Part shown: piece by piece, positions 34,994 through 43,720 of the stretch
Layout of the letters: each line of letters starts with the position of its first letter
Position numbering within the stretch: position 1 is the first letter of the stretch
Assembly (NCBI RefSeq): GCF_000617845.2
Contig: NZ_DF820425.1
Coordinates: 69,690-133,689, forward strand
Reading direction: 5' to 3'
Length of the DNA: 64,000 nt
DNA from: Bradyrhizobium sp. DOA9
GTDB taxonomy: Bacteria > Pseudomonadota > Alphaproteobacteria > Rhizobiales > Xanthobacteraceae
Notes under the pieces: generated by a model
Database searches by the model: none
Seen by the model: only the letters and a program-made list of their open reading frames with translations
What the model was told of the DNA's origin: nothing
Translations under genes and position numbers: made by a program

Positions 34994-35015
34994 CATCCCC
35001 CATCGCTAGCCCTCG

Positions 35016-35831
35016 CTAGCCGCGGCGCAGCGTCTCCGCCTCCACCCGCCACAGCCGCCACCGCTCCGGCACGCCCTTCAGCCGGTGCACGCCGTGATCC
35101 CGCAGACTGGTCGCCGCCTGCGTCGCCATCAGCTCCTTCACCGCGCTCGACACCAGCACCTCGCCGGCGCGCGCCTTCGCGGCAATGCGGGTGCCGATGT
35201 GGAAGGCGAGGCCGACCATCTCGCCGCCGCTGATGGTGTATTCGCCGGCGTGCAGGCCGACCCTGATCTCGAGGCCGAGCGTGCGCACGGCTTTCCGGAT
35301 CGCGGTGGCGCAGGCGATGCCGGCGGCGGGCTTCTTGAAGGTCGCCAGCACGCCGTCGCCGGTGGTGACGACCTCCTTGCCGCCGCACGTCTTCAGTTCC
35401 TGACGGACCGCCGCGTAATAATGGCCCATCACCTTGGTCCAGCGCGCATCGCCGAGCTTCGCCGCCTTCGCGGTGGAGCCGACGATGTCGACGATCAGGA
35501 TGGTGGCGAGCGCCTGCCTGAGCTCGGCCTTGCCTGCGGCCGGCGGCCGACGGTTCGCGATCGGACCGGTCAGCGGCTCATAGCGATGGCTGCGGCGCCG
35601 CGCGATCGCGGCCTTGGTGTAGTCCTGCGCGGCTTGCGCGGTGCCGCAGCGAACGGTCTTCTCCTGCGGCAGACGCGACCAATAGACCTTGCGCGCGGCG
35701 CCCGTGCCGTGCACTTCGACCGCGCCCCATTTCAGGAAGACCGCCGAGCCGACCCGCCTGACGCACCACGCCTTCGACGTGTATCCGGAGACGTTGGACT
35801 GATGGACACCGATGCGGAGGAATTTGGGCAT
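35016..35831 (-). CDS. Class III adenylate/guanylate cyclase with WGR-like N-terminus
   Basis: A 271-residue cytosolic protein. Residues about 20-85 have a WGR-like layout (FLKWGAVEVHG, VYWSRLPQEKTVRCGT, AAQDYTKAAIARR), a module known from poly-ADP-ribose polymerases and DNA-repair proteins. Residues about 110-250 form a class III cyclase catalytic domain: TILIVDIVGSTAKAAKLGD contains the first metal Asp, TTGDGVLATF the second, and RVGLHAGEY follows. The combination suggests nucleic acid or damage input to cyclic nucleotide signalling, which is inference. Confidence 0.75.
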   Translation of the reverse strand: MPKFLRIGVHQSNVSGYTSKAWCVRRVGSAVFLKWGAVEVHGTGAARKVYWSRLPQEKTVRCGTAQAAQDYTKAAIARRRSHRYEPLTGPIANRRPPAAGKAELRQALATILIVDIVGSTAKAAKLGDARWTKVMGHYYAAVRQELKTCGGKEVVTTGDGVLATFKKPAAGIACATAIRKAVRTLGLEIRVGLHAGEYTISGGEMVGLAFHIGTRIAAKARAGEVLVSSAVKELMATQAATSLRDHGVHRLKGVPERWRLWRVEAETLRRG

Positions 35832-36022
35832 GAAGCTGCGGCCGATGGAAGGACCGTTGGACGATTTGAAAGAACCCTATTCGGAGAGTTCCACATCGGC
35901 AATAGGCGCTCTCGCCGGGTTCTGCAGCCGAGGGGCGCATCGACGGCGCCAGCGGCTTCATCTTCAAAGCAACGATCGGCCCTCGCGCGCGTTTTCCGCA
36001 AGTGGAGACAGTGAGGCGCGCC

Positions 36023-36202
36023 ATGAACAAGACGACCGGACTGACACCCGACGATTTTCCGATTCAAGCCGACAAGGACAAGCTGAAGACCCACAAGGGC
36101 GAGCCGGTGGCCTCGGCCGAGACCGAGCAGATTGCAGACGAGATCGCCGACCGGCTGAACGAGCACGCGCACCAGGAAGAGCAGGATCGCTGGTCGGCGT
36201 GA
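36023..36202 (+). CDS. Small acidic protein of unknown function
   Basis: A 59-residue hydrophilic protein, MNKTTGLTPDDFPIQADKDK at the start, with GTGAGG seven bases before ATG 36023. It is rich in Glu, Asp, Lys and Gln and predicted mostly helical. No family is recognised. Confidence 0.6.
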   Translation: MNKTTGLTPDDFPIQADKDKLKTHKGEPVASAETEQIADEIADRLNEHAHQEEQDRWSA

Positions 36203-36376
36203 TGCAGCGCGTTTGCGGCCGCCCCATCAAATTGGAACGACCACGCGTTCCCGCGCATTGGCCTTCGCCGGGTCTCACCATTCGGCGAATGGCGGCCCCG
36301 GCTCAAAGCCCCGCCCCCGGACGCCGGGCCGGGGCCGCCTGAGGCCTGGCACCTGAGGCTTGGCACAGGAGCGGAC

Positions 36377-36670
36377 ATGAAAGCACTCGTCGTCGCAGGG
36401 CTCATCGCGGCTCTCGCATCGTCCCCTTCCGCCTTCGCGCAAAGCGGCGCGGGGATGTCGAGGACGGGCTCGGGCATCAATTCGACCGGCACGGGCGGTA
36501 TCACCGGCGCGGGCGCCTCCGGCCTCAATACGTCATCGGACGCCAACAGCGGCGGCGCGAGTGCATCGGCGAAGTCGTCAACGGTGAGGCCGGGCGACAA
36601 CGATCCGGCCAGACAAACCCAAGGCGGCCAGCAGGCCCTGCCGAACGCCCCCGGAACTAACCGGAAATAG
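36377..36670 (+). CDS. Small secreted Gly/Ser/Thr-rich protein
   Basis: A 97-residue protein with a signal peptide (MKALVVAGLIAALASSPSAF then AQS). The mature part is low-complexity Gly/Ser/Thr (SRTGSGINSTGTGGITGAGA), probably disordered. AGGAG lies upstream of ATG 36377. The 3' end overlaps the end of the opposing cyclase gene by 14 bp. Confidence 0.6.
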   Translation: MKALVVAGLIAALASSPSAFAQSGAGMSRTGSGINSTGTGGITGAGASGLNTSSDANSGGASASAKSSTVRPGDNDPARQTQGGQQALPNAPGTNRK

Positions 36671-37862
36671 CGCGGGCCGGATAGGCATACAGCTCGATCG
36701 GCGCGTTGAAGCCGCGCACCTCGTGCCGCCCGACATGCTCCAGCGCGAACTCCTTCTCCACCAGCTCGGCGAAATCGCGTGACAGCAGCACGTTCCTGCC
36801 GAGCGTCTTGGTCAGGGTCTCCAGGCGGGAGGCCATGTTGACGGCCGGGCCGATCACGGTGAAGTCGAGCCGCCTCGCCGATCCGATATTGCCGTACATG
36901 ACGTCGCCGACGTGGACGCCGATGCCGTAATTCAGCGGCGCGCGGCCGGTCGCGCCGTTGCGCTCGTTGAGCGCGACCATGGCTCCCCTCGCCTCGGCCA
37001 CGGCGTGCAGAAGATTGGCGCAGGCATTGGGCTGGCTCAGCGGAAAGATCGCGAGCAGCCCGTCGCCGATGAATTTCAGGATCTCGCCGCCGTGCCGCGC
37101 GATCGGCTCGGACATCGCGTCGAAATAATCGTTGAGCAGGTCGATGACGTCGTCGCGCGGCCAGTTGTCGGAGATCTTGGTGAAATCCCTGAGGTCGCAG
37201 ATCATGATCGCCGCGCGCACCGTCGTGCCGGTGCCGCGCCTGGTGGCGCCGGCCAGGATCAGCTCGCCGGCATGGGAGCCGACATAGGTCTCCAGCAGGG
37301 TGCGCGCCAGGCGGTTCTTGATGCGGATCTCGCTGACCAGCGCCAGCACCGGCAGCAGCTGCTTCAGGCCGGCGATGTGGGCGTCCTCGAAGCCGCCGGG
37401 ACGATCGGTGGCGAAGGTGACGAGGTGGCGCCTGCCGAGCGTGTGAAGCAGCGGCCAGGCCACATAGTCGGTCATTCCCAGCGCCCGCATCTCGTCATAG
37501 AGGGCATGCTTGCGACCGAGCGAGGAATCCTGCTCGAGCTTCTCGCGGACCTCGTCGGCGCCGTCAAGGATCTCGTTGGCGGCGCTGCCGATATATTCGG
37601 ACCGCTCGCGAACGTCGTAGTCGGCGAGCGTGATCTCCGCCTCGCGCTTGCCGTCGGACCACATCATGCGGGCGCCCAGCCATTGCGGGTGATGGATGAT
37701 CACGTGAAGCGTCGACCGCTTGACCGGGATGCCGGCCTGCTGCAGGCGGATGCACATCTGCGCGAAGATGTTGTCGATGAAGCGCTCGTCGCGCGTGCCG
37801 TTGGTCAGCCAGTCGATGACGCCGTCGGCCTGCGTGGGGGCGTATGTGTCCGGCGCATTCAT
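36657..37862 (-). CDS. Class III adenylate cyclase with N-terminal sensory region
   Basis: A 401-residue cytosolic cyclase. ATG 37862 (MNAPDTYAP) is used because GAGGGGCAGGA precedes it. Residues 1-200 hold an uncharacterised input region. Residues about 215-390 are the catalytic domain, with IMICDLRDFTKISD, FIGDGLLAIFPL, NYGIGVHVGDVMYGNIG and FTVIGPAVNMASRLE, keeping both metal Asp residues. The layout matches the many Bradyrhizobium CyaA-like proteins that pair an N-terminal region with one cyclase domain. Confidence 0.87.
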   Translation of the reverse strand: MNAPDTYAPTQADGVIDWLTNGTRDERFIDNIFAQMCIRLQQAGIPVKRSTLHVIIHHPQWLGARMMWSDGKREAEITLADYDVRERSEYIGSAANEILDGADEVREKLEQDSSLGRKHALYDEMRALGMTDYVAWPLLHTLGRRHLVTFATDRPGGFEDAHIAGLKQLLPVLALVSEIRIKNRLARTLLETYVGSHAGELILAGATRRGTGTTVRAAIMICDLRDFTKISDNWPRDDVIDLLNDYFDAMSEPIARHGGEILKFIGDGLLAIFPLSQPNACANLLHAVAEARGAMVALNERNGATGRAPLNYGIGVHVGDVMYGNIGSARRLDFTVIGPAVNMASRLETLTKTLGRNVLLSRDFAELVEKEFALEHVGRHEVRGFNAPIELYAYPARAISG

Positions 37863-37964
37863 ATCCTGCCCCTCGAGCTGCGGTTTGGCGAAGCAGATAT
37901 CGTGCGCCGGCGGGGCCGCGTCAACCTGGCCAGTTGCATGGATTGTGCGCATCGGCCTGAGGTT

Positions 37965-38540
37965 CTAGACCAGGAGCAGGATCGACCCCAGCACCGCCGG
38001 ACCCGCGACGAGCGAAAGCTGCGACGACCCGTCCAGCTCGAGCTTCAGCGTGCCGGTGCGGGGAACCACAAAATCCTCGTCGTCGAGACGGATGCGGCAT
38101 TCGCCGCGCGGGGCGTAAACCAGATGCGTGCCGGCGGCGAGGTGCCGGTGATCACCTGGCTGCTTCAGCGCGACGAGGCCGATCTCCGCCGCACCGCGCC
38201 GCGCCATGAGGTTCACGACCTCGACGGGGCCGGCCTCGAGCGCGGTCACGATCTCGAGCTCGCCGGTGAAACGCACCGTCGTAAAAGGTTCACGCTCGTC
38301 CGGCGACTTCAGCACCAGCCCGCGGCCCTCGACGACCATCTGCAAGCGGTCGATGCCGGGCATGTGGGAGAAGGGACCCGGCGCAACAATCGGCGTCGAC
38401 GCGAAGCGCCAGAGCAGGCTGTCCCAGTCCTTCCGCGGCGCATCGGCCCGATGAGCATCCGCGATGTCGGTGAAGACGCCGCCGCCGTTCTTCCAGGGCG
38501 AGCGGGTGTAGTCTTCAGGATTGAGCAATGTGGTCTTCAT
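37965..38540 (-). CDS. HutD family protein
   Basis: A 191-residue cupin-fold protein. PEDYTRSPWKNGGG near the N-terminus is the HutD hallmark, followed by WRFASTPIVAPGPFSHMPG and DRLQMVVEGRGL. HutD proteins are proposed to limit histidine utilisation, for example by binding formylglutamate. No hut catabolic genes are nearby. Confidence 0.88.
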   Translation of the reverse strand: MKTTLLNPEDYTRSPWKNGGGVFTDIADAHRADAPRKDWDSLLWRFASTPIVAPGPFSHMPGIDRLQMVVEGRGLVLKSPDEREPFTTVRFTGELEIVTALEAGPVEVVNLMARRGAAEIGLVALKQPGDHRHLAAGTHLVYAPRGECRIRLDDEDFVVPRTGTLKLELDGSSQLSLVAGPAVLGSILLLV

Positions 38541-38639
38541 GTCTCGAGCTCGTCCAGGAAATGTCGGGAGTATGTAACCGAGTTTGAAGCCCGGATGAAG
38601 CTCCGCTCCATCCGGGCCACAGGTCCGCGGATGATGTTG

Positions 38640-40730
38640 CTACTTCGACGCCAACGCCGCCACGGGCCGCCAGCTGACGTCGGGCGCAGCTGCGGCGAGC
38701 CGACGGCAGCGGTCACGCATCAGCTCGGCCGGCTGATCGTGTCGGCGCTGCTTCAGCACCGCCTCGAAATCGGCGAGCGCGCCGACGAAGTCGCGGACGC
38801 GATAGGCGGCGAGGCCGCGCTCGTAGTCGGCGATCCAGCCGATGCCGCCAACCGCCTTCTCGTTCGCCATCCCGATCAGCTCGTGGACGGACAATCCCTC
38901 CTCGCGTCCGTAGACCGCGATGCTGTCGACCTCGCGCGTGACGACGGTGCCGCGCGCCAGACGTTCGGTTGCCTGGCCGATCAGGATCTGCGTGCCGTAG
39001 GATTTGTTGGCGCCTTCGAGCCGGCTCGCGACATTCACGGCATCGCCGATCACGGTGTAGTTCAGCCGCAGCTCCGAGCCGATATTGCCGACCAGCATGC
39101 GGCCGGAATTGATGCCGATGCGGATCTGGAGCGGCTGGCCGAGATCGTCGACGAGGCCCGATCGTTCGATCGCAAGACGGCAGGCGAGCGCGGCGCGGCA
39201 GCATCGCGCGGCGTGATCGCATTGCGGCTGCGGCGCGCCCCAGAACGCCATCACGGCATCGCCGATGAACTTGTCGATGGTGCCGCCATTGGCGACGATG
39301 ATCTCCGAGGTGAGGTCGAGATAGCGCGACAGCAGCGGCACGACGCGGTCGCCGAGCCGCTCCGACAGCCCGGTGAAGCCGGCGATGTCGATGAACATCA
39401 CGCTGAGCTCCTGGACGCTGCCGCCGGGCTTCGCCTCGACGCCCTGGCGCAGCAGGCCGCGGACGAGATCGGCCGGGATGAACTTGCGGAATGCGGACAG
39501 GCCGGATGCCATCTCCGCGATCGCACCCGACAGGCTTGCGATCTCCTTGAGCCGCGACGGGTGGCGACGGACCTGCTCCAGCGCGAAGGCTTCGACATGG
39601 CGCAGCTCGCCGACGACGCGCGACAGCGGCGCGGCGATGACGGACCGCGCCAGCATCGCCGAGGCCAGCGCCGCGAGAACGGCGCCGACGGCGAGGCCGA
39701 GGATCAGGCGATGCAAGGTCGTCTCGACCGGGCCGAGAAACTCGGCCTCGGGGATCACGGTCGCGAGCGACCAGCCGGGAAACGGCAGCGGCGTCAGCGC
39801 AACCTCGTAGGCCGCGCCGGCCGAGGTGATCCGGCTCCGCCAGGCCTCCTTGCGGCCGGCCTCCCCCGCTTTCTCCAGCGCTGCGCGCGCCAGCGGCAGC
39901 AGCGCAGTGTCGCCGCGCGCGGGATGGAGCTCGTCGGCCTCCCTGTCGGGCGCAGCAACGAGTTCGCCGCTTCTATCGACGATGAATGCGGTGCCGGTTC
40001 GCCCGACCTCGAGCTGCGACAGGAAGCGCGCGAGCCTGGTATATTCGATGATGACGGCAAGCACGCCTTGCCGCTCCTGGTAGACGTCGATCGGTCCGGC
40101 GAAGGCGATCGACGGCCGCTCGCCGGTCGCGTGGTCCATCACCCTGAACCATTGCGGGTCGTCCGCGCCGAGCCCGGCCTTGAACCAGGCCTGATCGGCG
40201 ACGCGGAAACCGGTCGGCTCGAAGCGGCGGCTGGCGAACTCGATGTCGCCTGGCACCACGTCATATTCGTCGACGCGGCGCTCGCCCGGATGATCCGTGA
40301 GCGAGATCTCCATCATCTCGAGGCGTCGATCGCCGAGCTTGTGCGCGGCGAAGAAGGAGCCGTCGGGCCAGCCGAACGCGACCCAGGAAATCGTCGCCTG
40401 CGACTGCAATTGCGAGAGAAAGACGAACTCGCGCTTGTCGGCCTCGCGGGTGTCGAGCACGTTCTGGAGGAACAGGGTGCGGATCGCGGTGTGCGCGGCC
40501 CGCGCCTCGTCGACGATGGCCGAGACCTCCTTGCGCACCGCCGCCACGATCTGCTCGTTGATGGTCGAGGCGAGCTGCCGGCTGGCCGCCTCCGCCGTGC
40601 GCCACCACAGCAGGCTGGAAAGCGCCGCGGTCAGCAGGATTGCGGTCAGCACCAGCGCGGACACGGCAAGGCGGATGCTCACCGTCATCCTTGCGATCGC
40701 GCGAAGCTGGCGTCCGGGATCGACGTTCAT
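38640..40730 (-). CDS. Membrane-bound class III cyclase with Cache-type periplasmic sensor
   Basis: A 696-residue protein. A first membrane helix (VSALVLTAILLTAALSSLLW) lies near residue 25, and a second (LAVGAVLAALASAMLA) near 345. They flank a periplasmic region that looks like a double Cache sensor (residues about 50-340; SWVAFGWPDGSFFAA, FIVDRSGELVAAPD). A HAMP-like linker follows, then a catalytic domain at about 435-590 (VMFIDIAGFTGLSERLG, FIGDAVMAFWGAP, NYTVIGDAVNVASRLEG), and a short helical tail. ATG 40730 is preferred to the longer frame. Confidence 0.88.
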   Translation of the reverse strand: MNVDPGRQLRAIARMTVSIRLAVSALVLTAILLTAALSSLLWWRTAEAASRQLASTINEQIVAAVRKEVSAIVDEARAAHTAIRTLFLQNVLDTREADKREFVFLSQLQSQATISWVAFGWPDGSFFAAHKLGDRRLEMMEISLTDHPGERRVDEYDVVPGDIEFASRRFEPTGFRVADQAWFKAGLGADDPQWFRVMDHATGERPSIAFAGPIDVYQERQGVLAVIIEYTRLARFLSQLEVGRTGTAFIVDRSGELVAAPDREADELHPARGDTALLPLARAALEKAGEAGRKEAWRSRITSAGAAYEVALTPLPFPGWSLATVIPEAEFLGPVETTLHRLILGLAVGAVLAALASAMLARSVIAAPLSRVVGELRHVEAFALEQVRRHPSRLKEIASLSGAIAEMASGLSAFRKFIPADLVRGLLRQGVEAKPGGSVQELSVMFIDIAGFTGLSERLGDRVVPLLSRYLDLTSEIIVANGGTIDKFIGDAVMAFWGAPQPQCDHAARCCRAALACRLAIERSGLVDDLGQPLQIRIGINSGRMLVGNIGSELRLNYTVIGDAVNVASRLEGANKSYGTQILIGQATERLARGTVVTREVDSIAVYGREEGLSVHELIGMANEKAVGGIGWIADYERGLAAYRVRDFVGALADFEAVLKQRRHDQPAELMRDRCRRLAAAAPDVSWRPVAALASK

Positions 40731-40801
40731 GGTTGTATCCGCCTTTGGGTGGGTGCGACTCCTGTCATCGCTGTACGCAGATGTCCTACCGTCCGTTACC
40801 T

Positions 40802-40817
40802 CTGCCAAGTTTGGCAG
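40802..40817. promoter_or_regulatory. Inverted repeat in the cyclase/bufferin interval
   Basis: CTGCCAA-GT-TTGGCAG is a perfect 7-bp inverted repeat 72 bases upstream of the Cache-cyclase gene. It is a likely dimer-binding site for an unknown regulator. Confidence 0.45.
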
Positions 40818-40933
40818 GACGCATCCAATGCTCGCGCTCTAACGTGTCGATAGCGCCAAGGCATTGGCTTTTCGCCGCCGCTTGCCCGCTAATCCCACCC
40901 AAGCGCACCACCCGTGCGCCCGATCCAATCGGT

Positions 40934-40949
40934 CTCACGGATTCGTGAG
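40934..40949. promoter_or_regulatory. Inverted repeat just upstream of the bufferin promoter
   Basis: CTCACG-N4-CGTGAG ends nine bases before the predicted -35 element of the buf operon. Its position suits a regulator site. Confidence 0.4.
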
Positions 40950-40958
40950 CAGCCCGCC

Positions 40959-40984
40959 GTAACGCGGGCGACGCGCGGAGCGAA
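40959..40984 (+). promoter_or_regulatory. Probable SigF-type (ECF) promoter of the buf operon
   Basis: GTAACG (40959-40964), exactly 16 bases, then CGAA (40981-40984). Caulobacter SigF, which controls the bufferin operon there, uses GTAACC-N16-CGAA as I recall it, so there is one mismatch. Transcription would start near 40991, about 47 bases before bufA. No ECF sigma gene is in the window. Confidence 0.6.
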
Positions 40985-41037
40985 GGAGACCATGCGCGCA
41001 TCCCCGCCCAGGCGATGCCACCAACAGGAGAACCTCG

Positions 41038-41343
41038 ATGTCTGCCAAACGTGCCGTGACCTCCCTCGTCCTCGCCGGTGCGGTGTCGACCGCGCTCGCA
41101 ACCCTTGCCTCTGCCGGCCCTCTCACCAAGGCCGAAGCCGATGCCGCCGTCGCTGCCAAGAAAGAGAAGTGCTTCGGCGTCGCGCTGAAGGGCCAGAACG
41201 ATTGCGCGGCGGGACCGGGCACGACCTGCCAGGGCACCTCGACCGCCGACTACCAGGGTAACGCCTGGAAATTCGTGCAGGGCGGCACCTGCACCAGCAT
41301 CGAGCTGCCGGGCGGCAAGAAGGGTTCGCTGAAGCCGGTGTAA
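41038..41343 (+). CDS. bufA: Bufferin precursor BufA (DUF2282), copper-binding metallophore
   Basis: A 101-residue exported precursor. The signal peptide ends near ATLASAG. The mature core has four cysteines (45, 56, 64, 85) in [22 protein letters not shown] and [19 protein letters not shown], the DUF2282 pattern. In bufferins the MNIO enzyme BufB converts core cysteines to thiooxazoles, and the exported product protects against copper. AGGAG lies upstream of ATG. It is the first gene of a four-gene operon. Confidence 0.9.
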   Translation: MSAKRAVTSLVLAGAVSTALATLASAGPLTKAEADAAVAAKKEKCFGVALKGQNDCAAGPGTTCQGTSTADYQGNAWKFVQGGTCTSIELPGGKKGSLKPV

Positions 41344-41375
41344 CGGCCAAGGGCAAGCACGAACGGAGCAGCACG

Positions 41376-42290
41376 ATGAGCACGATCAAGCCGGCCCCGC
41401 CAGCAGCGCTGCCGCTCCGCTTCGCAACGCCGATCGGCGGCGTTGCCGGAACGAGCTTCAAGCCCGAGCACCGCCCGGCAATCCTTGAGGCAAAGCCTCG
41501 GCGCGGCTTCTTCGAGGTCCACGCCGAGAACTACATGGGCGCCGGCGGGCCGCCGCATCGCGCGCTGGAGGCGATCCGCCGCGATCATCCGCTCTCCCTG
41601 CACGGCGTCTGCATGTCGATCGGCGGACCACGGCCACTCGACAAGGCGCATCTGGCGCGCTTCCGCGGCCTGGTCGCGCGCTATCAGCCGGCATTGGTCT
41701 CCGAGCATCTCGCCTGGTCGACGCATGAGACCAGCTTCTTCAACGATCTGTTGCCGTTGCCCTATACCGAAGCGACGCTGGCTTGCGTCTGCGATCACAT
41801 CGACCAGGTGCAGGAGGCGATCCGGCGGCCGCTGCTGCTGGAAAACCCCTCGACCTATCTGGCCTTCCGCGAATCCTCCATGCGCGAGACCGAATTCATC
41901 CGCGCCGTTGCGGAGCGCACCGGCTGCGGCCTGCTGCTCGACGTCAACAACGTGTTCGTCTCCGCGACCAATCATGGATATTCGGCGCTCGACTACCTCG
42001 CCGATTTCCCGCTGTCGCGCGTCGCGGAAATTCATCTCGCCGGGCATGCCGAGCAGGCCGACGACGAAGGGGACCTGCTGTTGATCGACAGCCACGACGG
42101 ACCCGTCGCGGACGCCGTCTGGAAGCTCTACGAGATCGTCATCCGGCGCCGCGGGCCGGTGCCGACGCTGATCGAATGGGACAGCAAGATTCCGGACTGG
42201 CCGGTGCTGCAAGCGGAAGCCGCGGCCGCCCAGGCGATCCTCGACCGCCATCCCTCCGCCATGCCGGCAGGAGACCGTCATGCCGCCTGA
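41376..42290 (+). CDS. bufB: BufB, MNIO family (DUF692) peptide-modifying enzyme
   Basis: A 304-residue multinuclear non-haem iron oxidative enzyme with a TIM-barrel fold. The metal-binding segments read in order: [10 protein letters not shown] (about 46-55), [11 protein letters not shown] (74-84), SEHLAWS (109-115), LLLENPSTY (153-161), [16 protein letters not shown] (186-201), EIHLAGHA (219-226), DSHDGPV and LIEWDSKIP. It modifies cysteines of BufA with the help of BufC. It lies 32 bp downstream of bufA. Confidence 0.92.
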   Translation: MSTIKPAPPAALPLRFATPIGGVAGTSFKPEHRPAILEAKPRRGFFEVHAENYMGAGGPPHRALEAIRRDHPLSLHGVCMSIGGPRPLDKAHLARFRGLVARYQPALVSEHLAWSTHETSFFNDLLPLPYTEATLACVCDHIDQVQEAIRRPLLLENPSTYLAFRESSMRETEFIRAVAERTGCGLLLDVNNVFVSATNHGYSALDYLADFPLSRVAEIHLAGHAEQADDEGDLLLIDSHDGPVADAVWKLYEIVIRRRGPVPTLIEWDSKIPDWPVLQAEAAAAQAILDRHPSAMPAGDRHAA

Positions 42291-43062
42291 AGCCGGCTCG
42301 TGCTTTGCCGCGTCGTTCGCGCCGGCGCTGCTGGATCCGTCACGCCGCACGCCCGATGTCGTGACCGGCCCCAACGGCAAGGCCGCTGGCCGGCGCTACG
42401 ACGTCTACCGCAACAACGTCACGGTCAGCCTGATCGACGCGATCGCCGCGATCTATCCGGCGGTGCAGCGCATCACCGGCACCGACTTCTTCCGCGCCAT
42501 GGCGCGCTTGCATGTGCGCAGCAAGCCGCCGACATCGCCGCTGCTGTTCGAGTACGGCCGCGACTTCCCGGACTTCATCGCGGCTTACGAGCATGCGCAA
42601 GATTTGCCCTGGCTCGTCGACGTCGCGCGTCTCGAGCGGGCCTGGCTCGATGCCTATCACGCCGCCGACGCCGCCCCGCTGTCGCCGACCCGGCTCGTGG
42701 CGGTGACACCCGATCGCCTGGCTGATCTGGTTTTCATTCCGCACCCGGCCGCGCACTGCCTGCGCTCGCACTACGCCGCCGTGACGATCTTTGCGGCCAA
42801 CCGCGACGACGCACCGGTCATGCGGATCGATGCCTCGGCGCCGGAGGATGCCCTGATCACGCGAGGTGAGCTCGACGTCACCGTGCGCCGCCTACCGCCC
42901 GGCGGCGCGGTCTTCGCGCATCATCTGATGTCGGGCCGGCCGCTCGGCGAGGCCGCGGCGGCGGCGCTGGAGGCTGCAAGCGAATTCGACCTTGCCGCGA
43001 ACATCGCCGGCCTGATCGAAGCCGGCGCCTTCACCTCGCTCTGTTGCGGAGACCCCTCATGA
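42280..43062 (+). CDS. bufC: BufC, DUF2063 partner protein of the MNIO enzyme
   Basis: A 260-residue protein of the DUF2063 family, once called a putative DNA-binding domain and now known as the recognition partner that brings the precursor peptide to MNIO enzymes. [34 protein letters not shown] and [18 protein letters not shown] at the N-terminus are characteristic. It overlaps the end of bufB by 11 bp and the start of bufD by 4 bp. Confidence 0.9.
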   Translation: MPPEAGSCFAASFAPALLDPSRRTPDVVTGPNGKAAGRRYDVYRNNVTVSLIDAIAAIYPAVQRITGTDFFRAMARLHVRSKPPTSPLLFEYGRDFPDFIAAYEHAQDLPWLVDVARLERAWLDAYHAADAAPLSPTRLVAVTPDRLADLVFIPHPAAHCLRSHYAAVTIFAANRDDAPVMRIDASAPEDALITRGELDVTVRRLPPGGAVFAHHLMSGRPLGEAAAAALEAASEFDLAANIAGLIEAGAFTSLCCGDPS

Positions 43063-43568
43063 TCACGGACCAGCCCATGACGACCGCCAGCGGCCTGCCC
43101 TCGCCCGGAGCACTCATCGACAGAGCCAATCATCTGGTGCAGGCGCTCGCGATGCCATCGCTGGTCCAGCTGGTGCTGCGCCTCGCGCTGGCCGTGCCGT
43201 TCTGGCGCTCCGGCATGCTCAAATGGGCCGGCTTCCTCAAGCTCAACGACACTGCCGTGACGCTGTTCAGCGACGAATTCATGCTGCATCTGCCCGGCGG
43301 GCCGTATCACTTTCCGGCACCGACAATGATGGCCTTCCTGTCGGGCTCCGGCGAGATCATGTTCCCGGTCCTGCTGGCGCTGGGACTGGGCACGCGGTTC
43401 GCCGCGCTCGGGCTGCTGGTCATGACCGTGATCGTCGAGCTCACGGTGCCCAACGGCTGGCCGATCCACCTCACCTGGGCAGCGATGGCGCTCGGCATCA
43501 TGGCTTACGGGCCGGGGCACATCTCCCTCGACCATCTCGTTTGTCGCGCCCGGTCGCACGGGCGATAG
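43059..43568 (+). CDS. bufD: BufD, DoxX family membrane protein
   Basis: A 169-residue protein with four membrane helices and the DoxX pattern (ALAVPFWRSGMLKWAGFLKL, FLSGSGEIMFPVLLALGLG, LGLLVMTVIVELTVPNGWP). ATG 43059 overlaps the bufC stop as ATGA. DoxX proteins close bufferin operons; a redox or maturation role at the membrane is assumed. Confidence 0.85.
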   Translation: MITDQPMTTASGLPSPGALIDRANHLVQALAMPSLVQLVLRLALAVPFWRSGMLKWAGFLKLNDTAVTLFSDEFMLHLPGGPYHFPAPTMMAFLSGSGEIMFPVLLALGLGTRFAALGLLVMTVIVELTVPNGWPIHLTWAAMALGIMAYGPGHISLDHLVCRARSHGR

Positions 43569-43720
43569 GCGCGCGATCTTGTATATCCCCGAGCACGCCG
43601 GTGGGTGTGATTAGCGTGGCTACATCCCGCTCAAACCGCTATCGACTGCGAGGGGTTGCTGGCCCTGGCGGGAAACCATGGTAACCTGCACCTCGTGTCC
43701 GAACCTTCAGCGAGGCCAGC

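Noticed and set aside
36912..40853. 1313-residue forward open frame opposite hutD and two cyclases
   Set aside because: It is antisense to three well-motivated genes and shows low-complexity Arg/Asp/Ala/His composition typical of GC-rich shadow frames.
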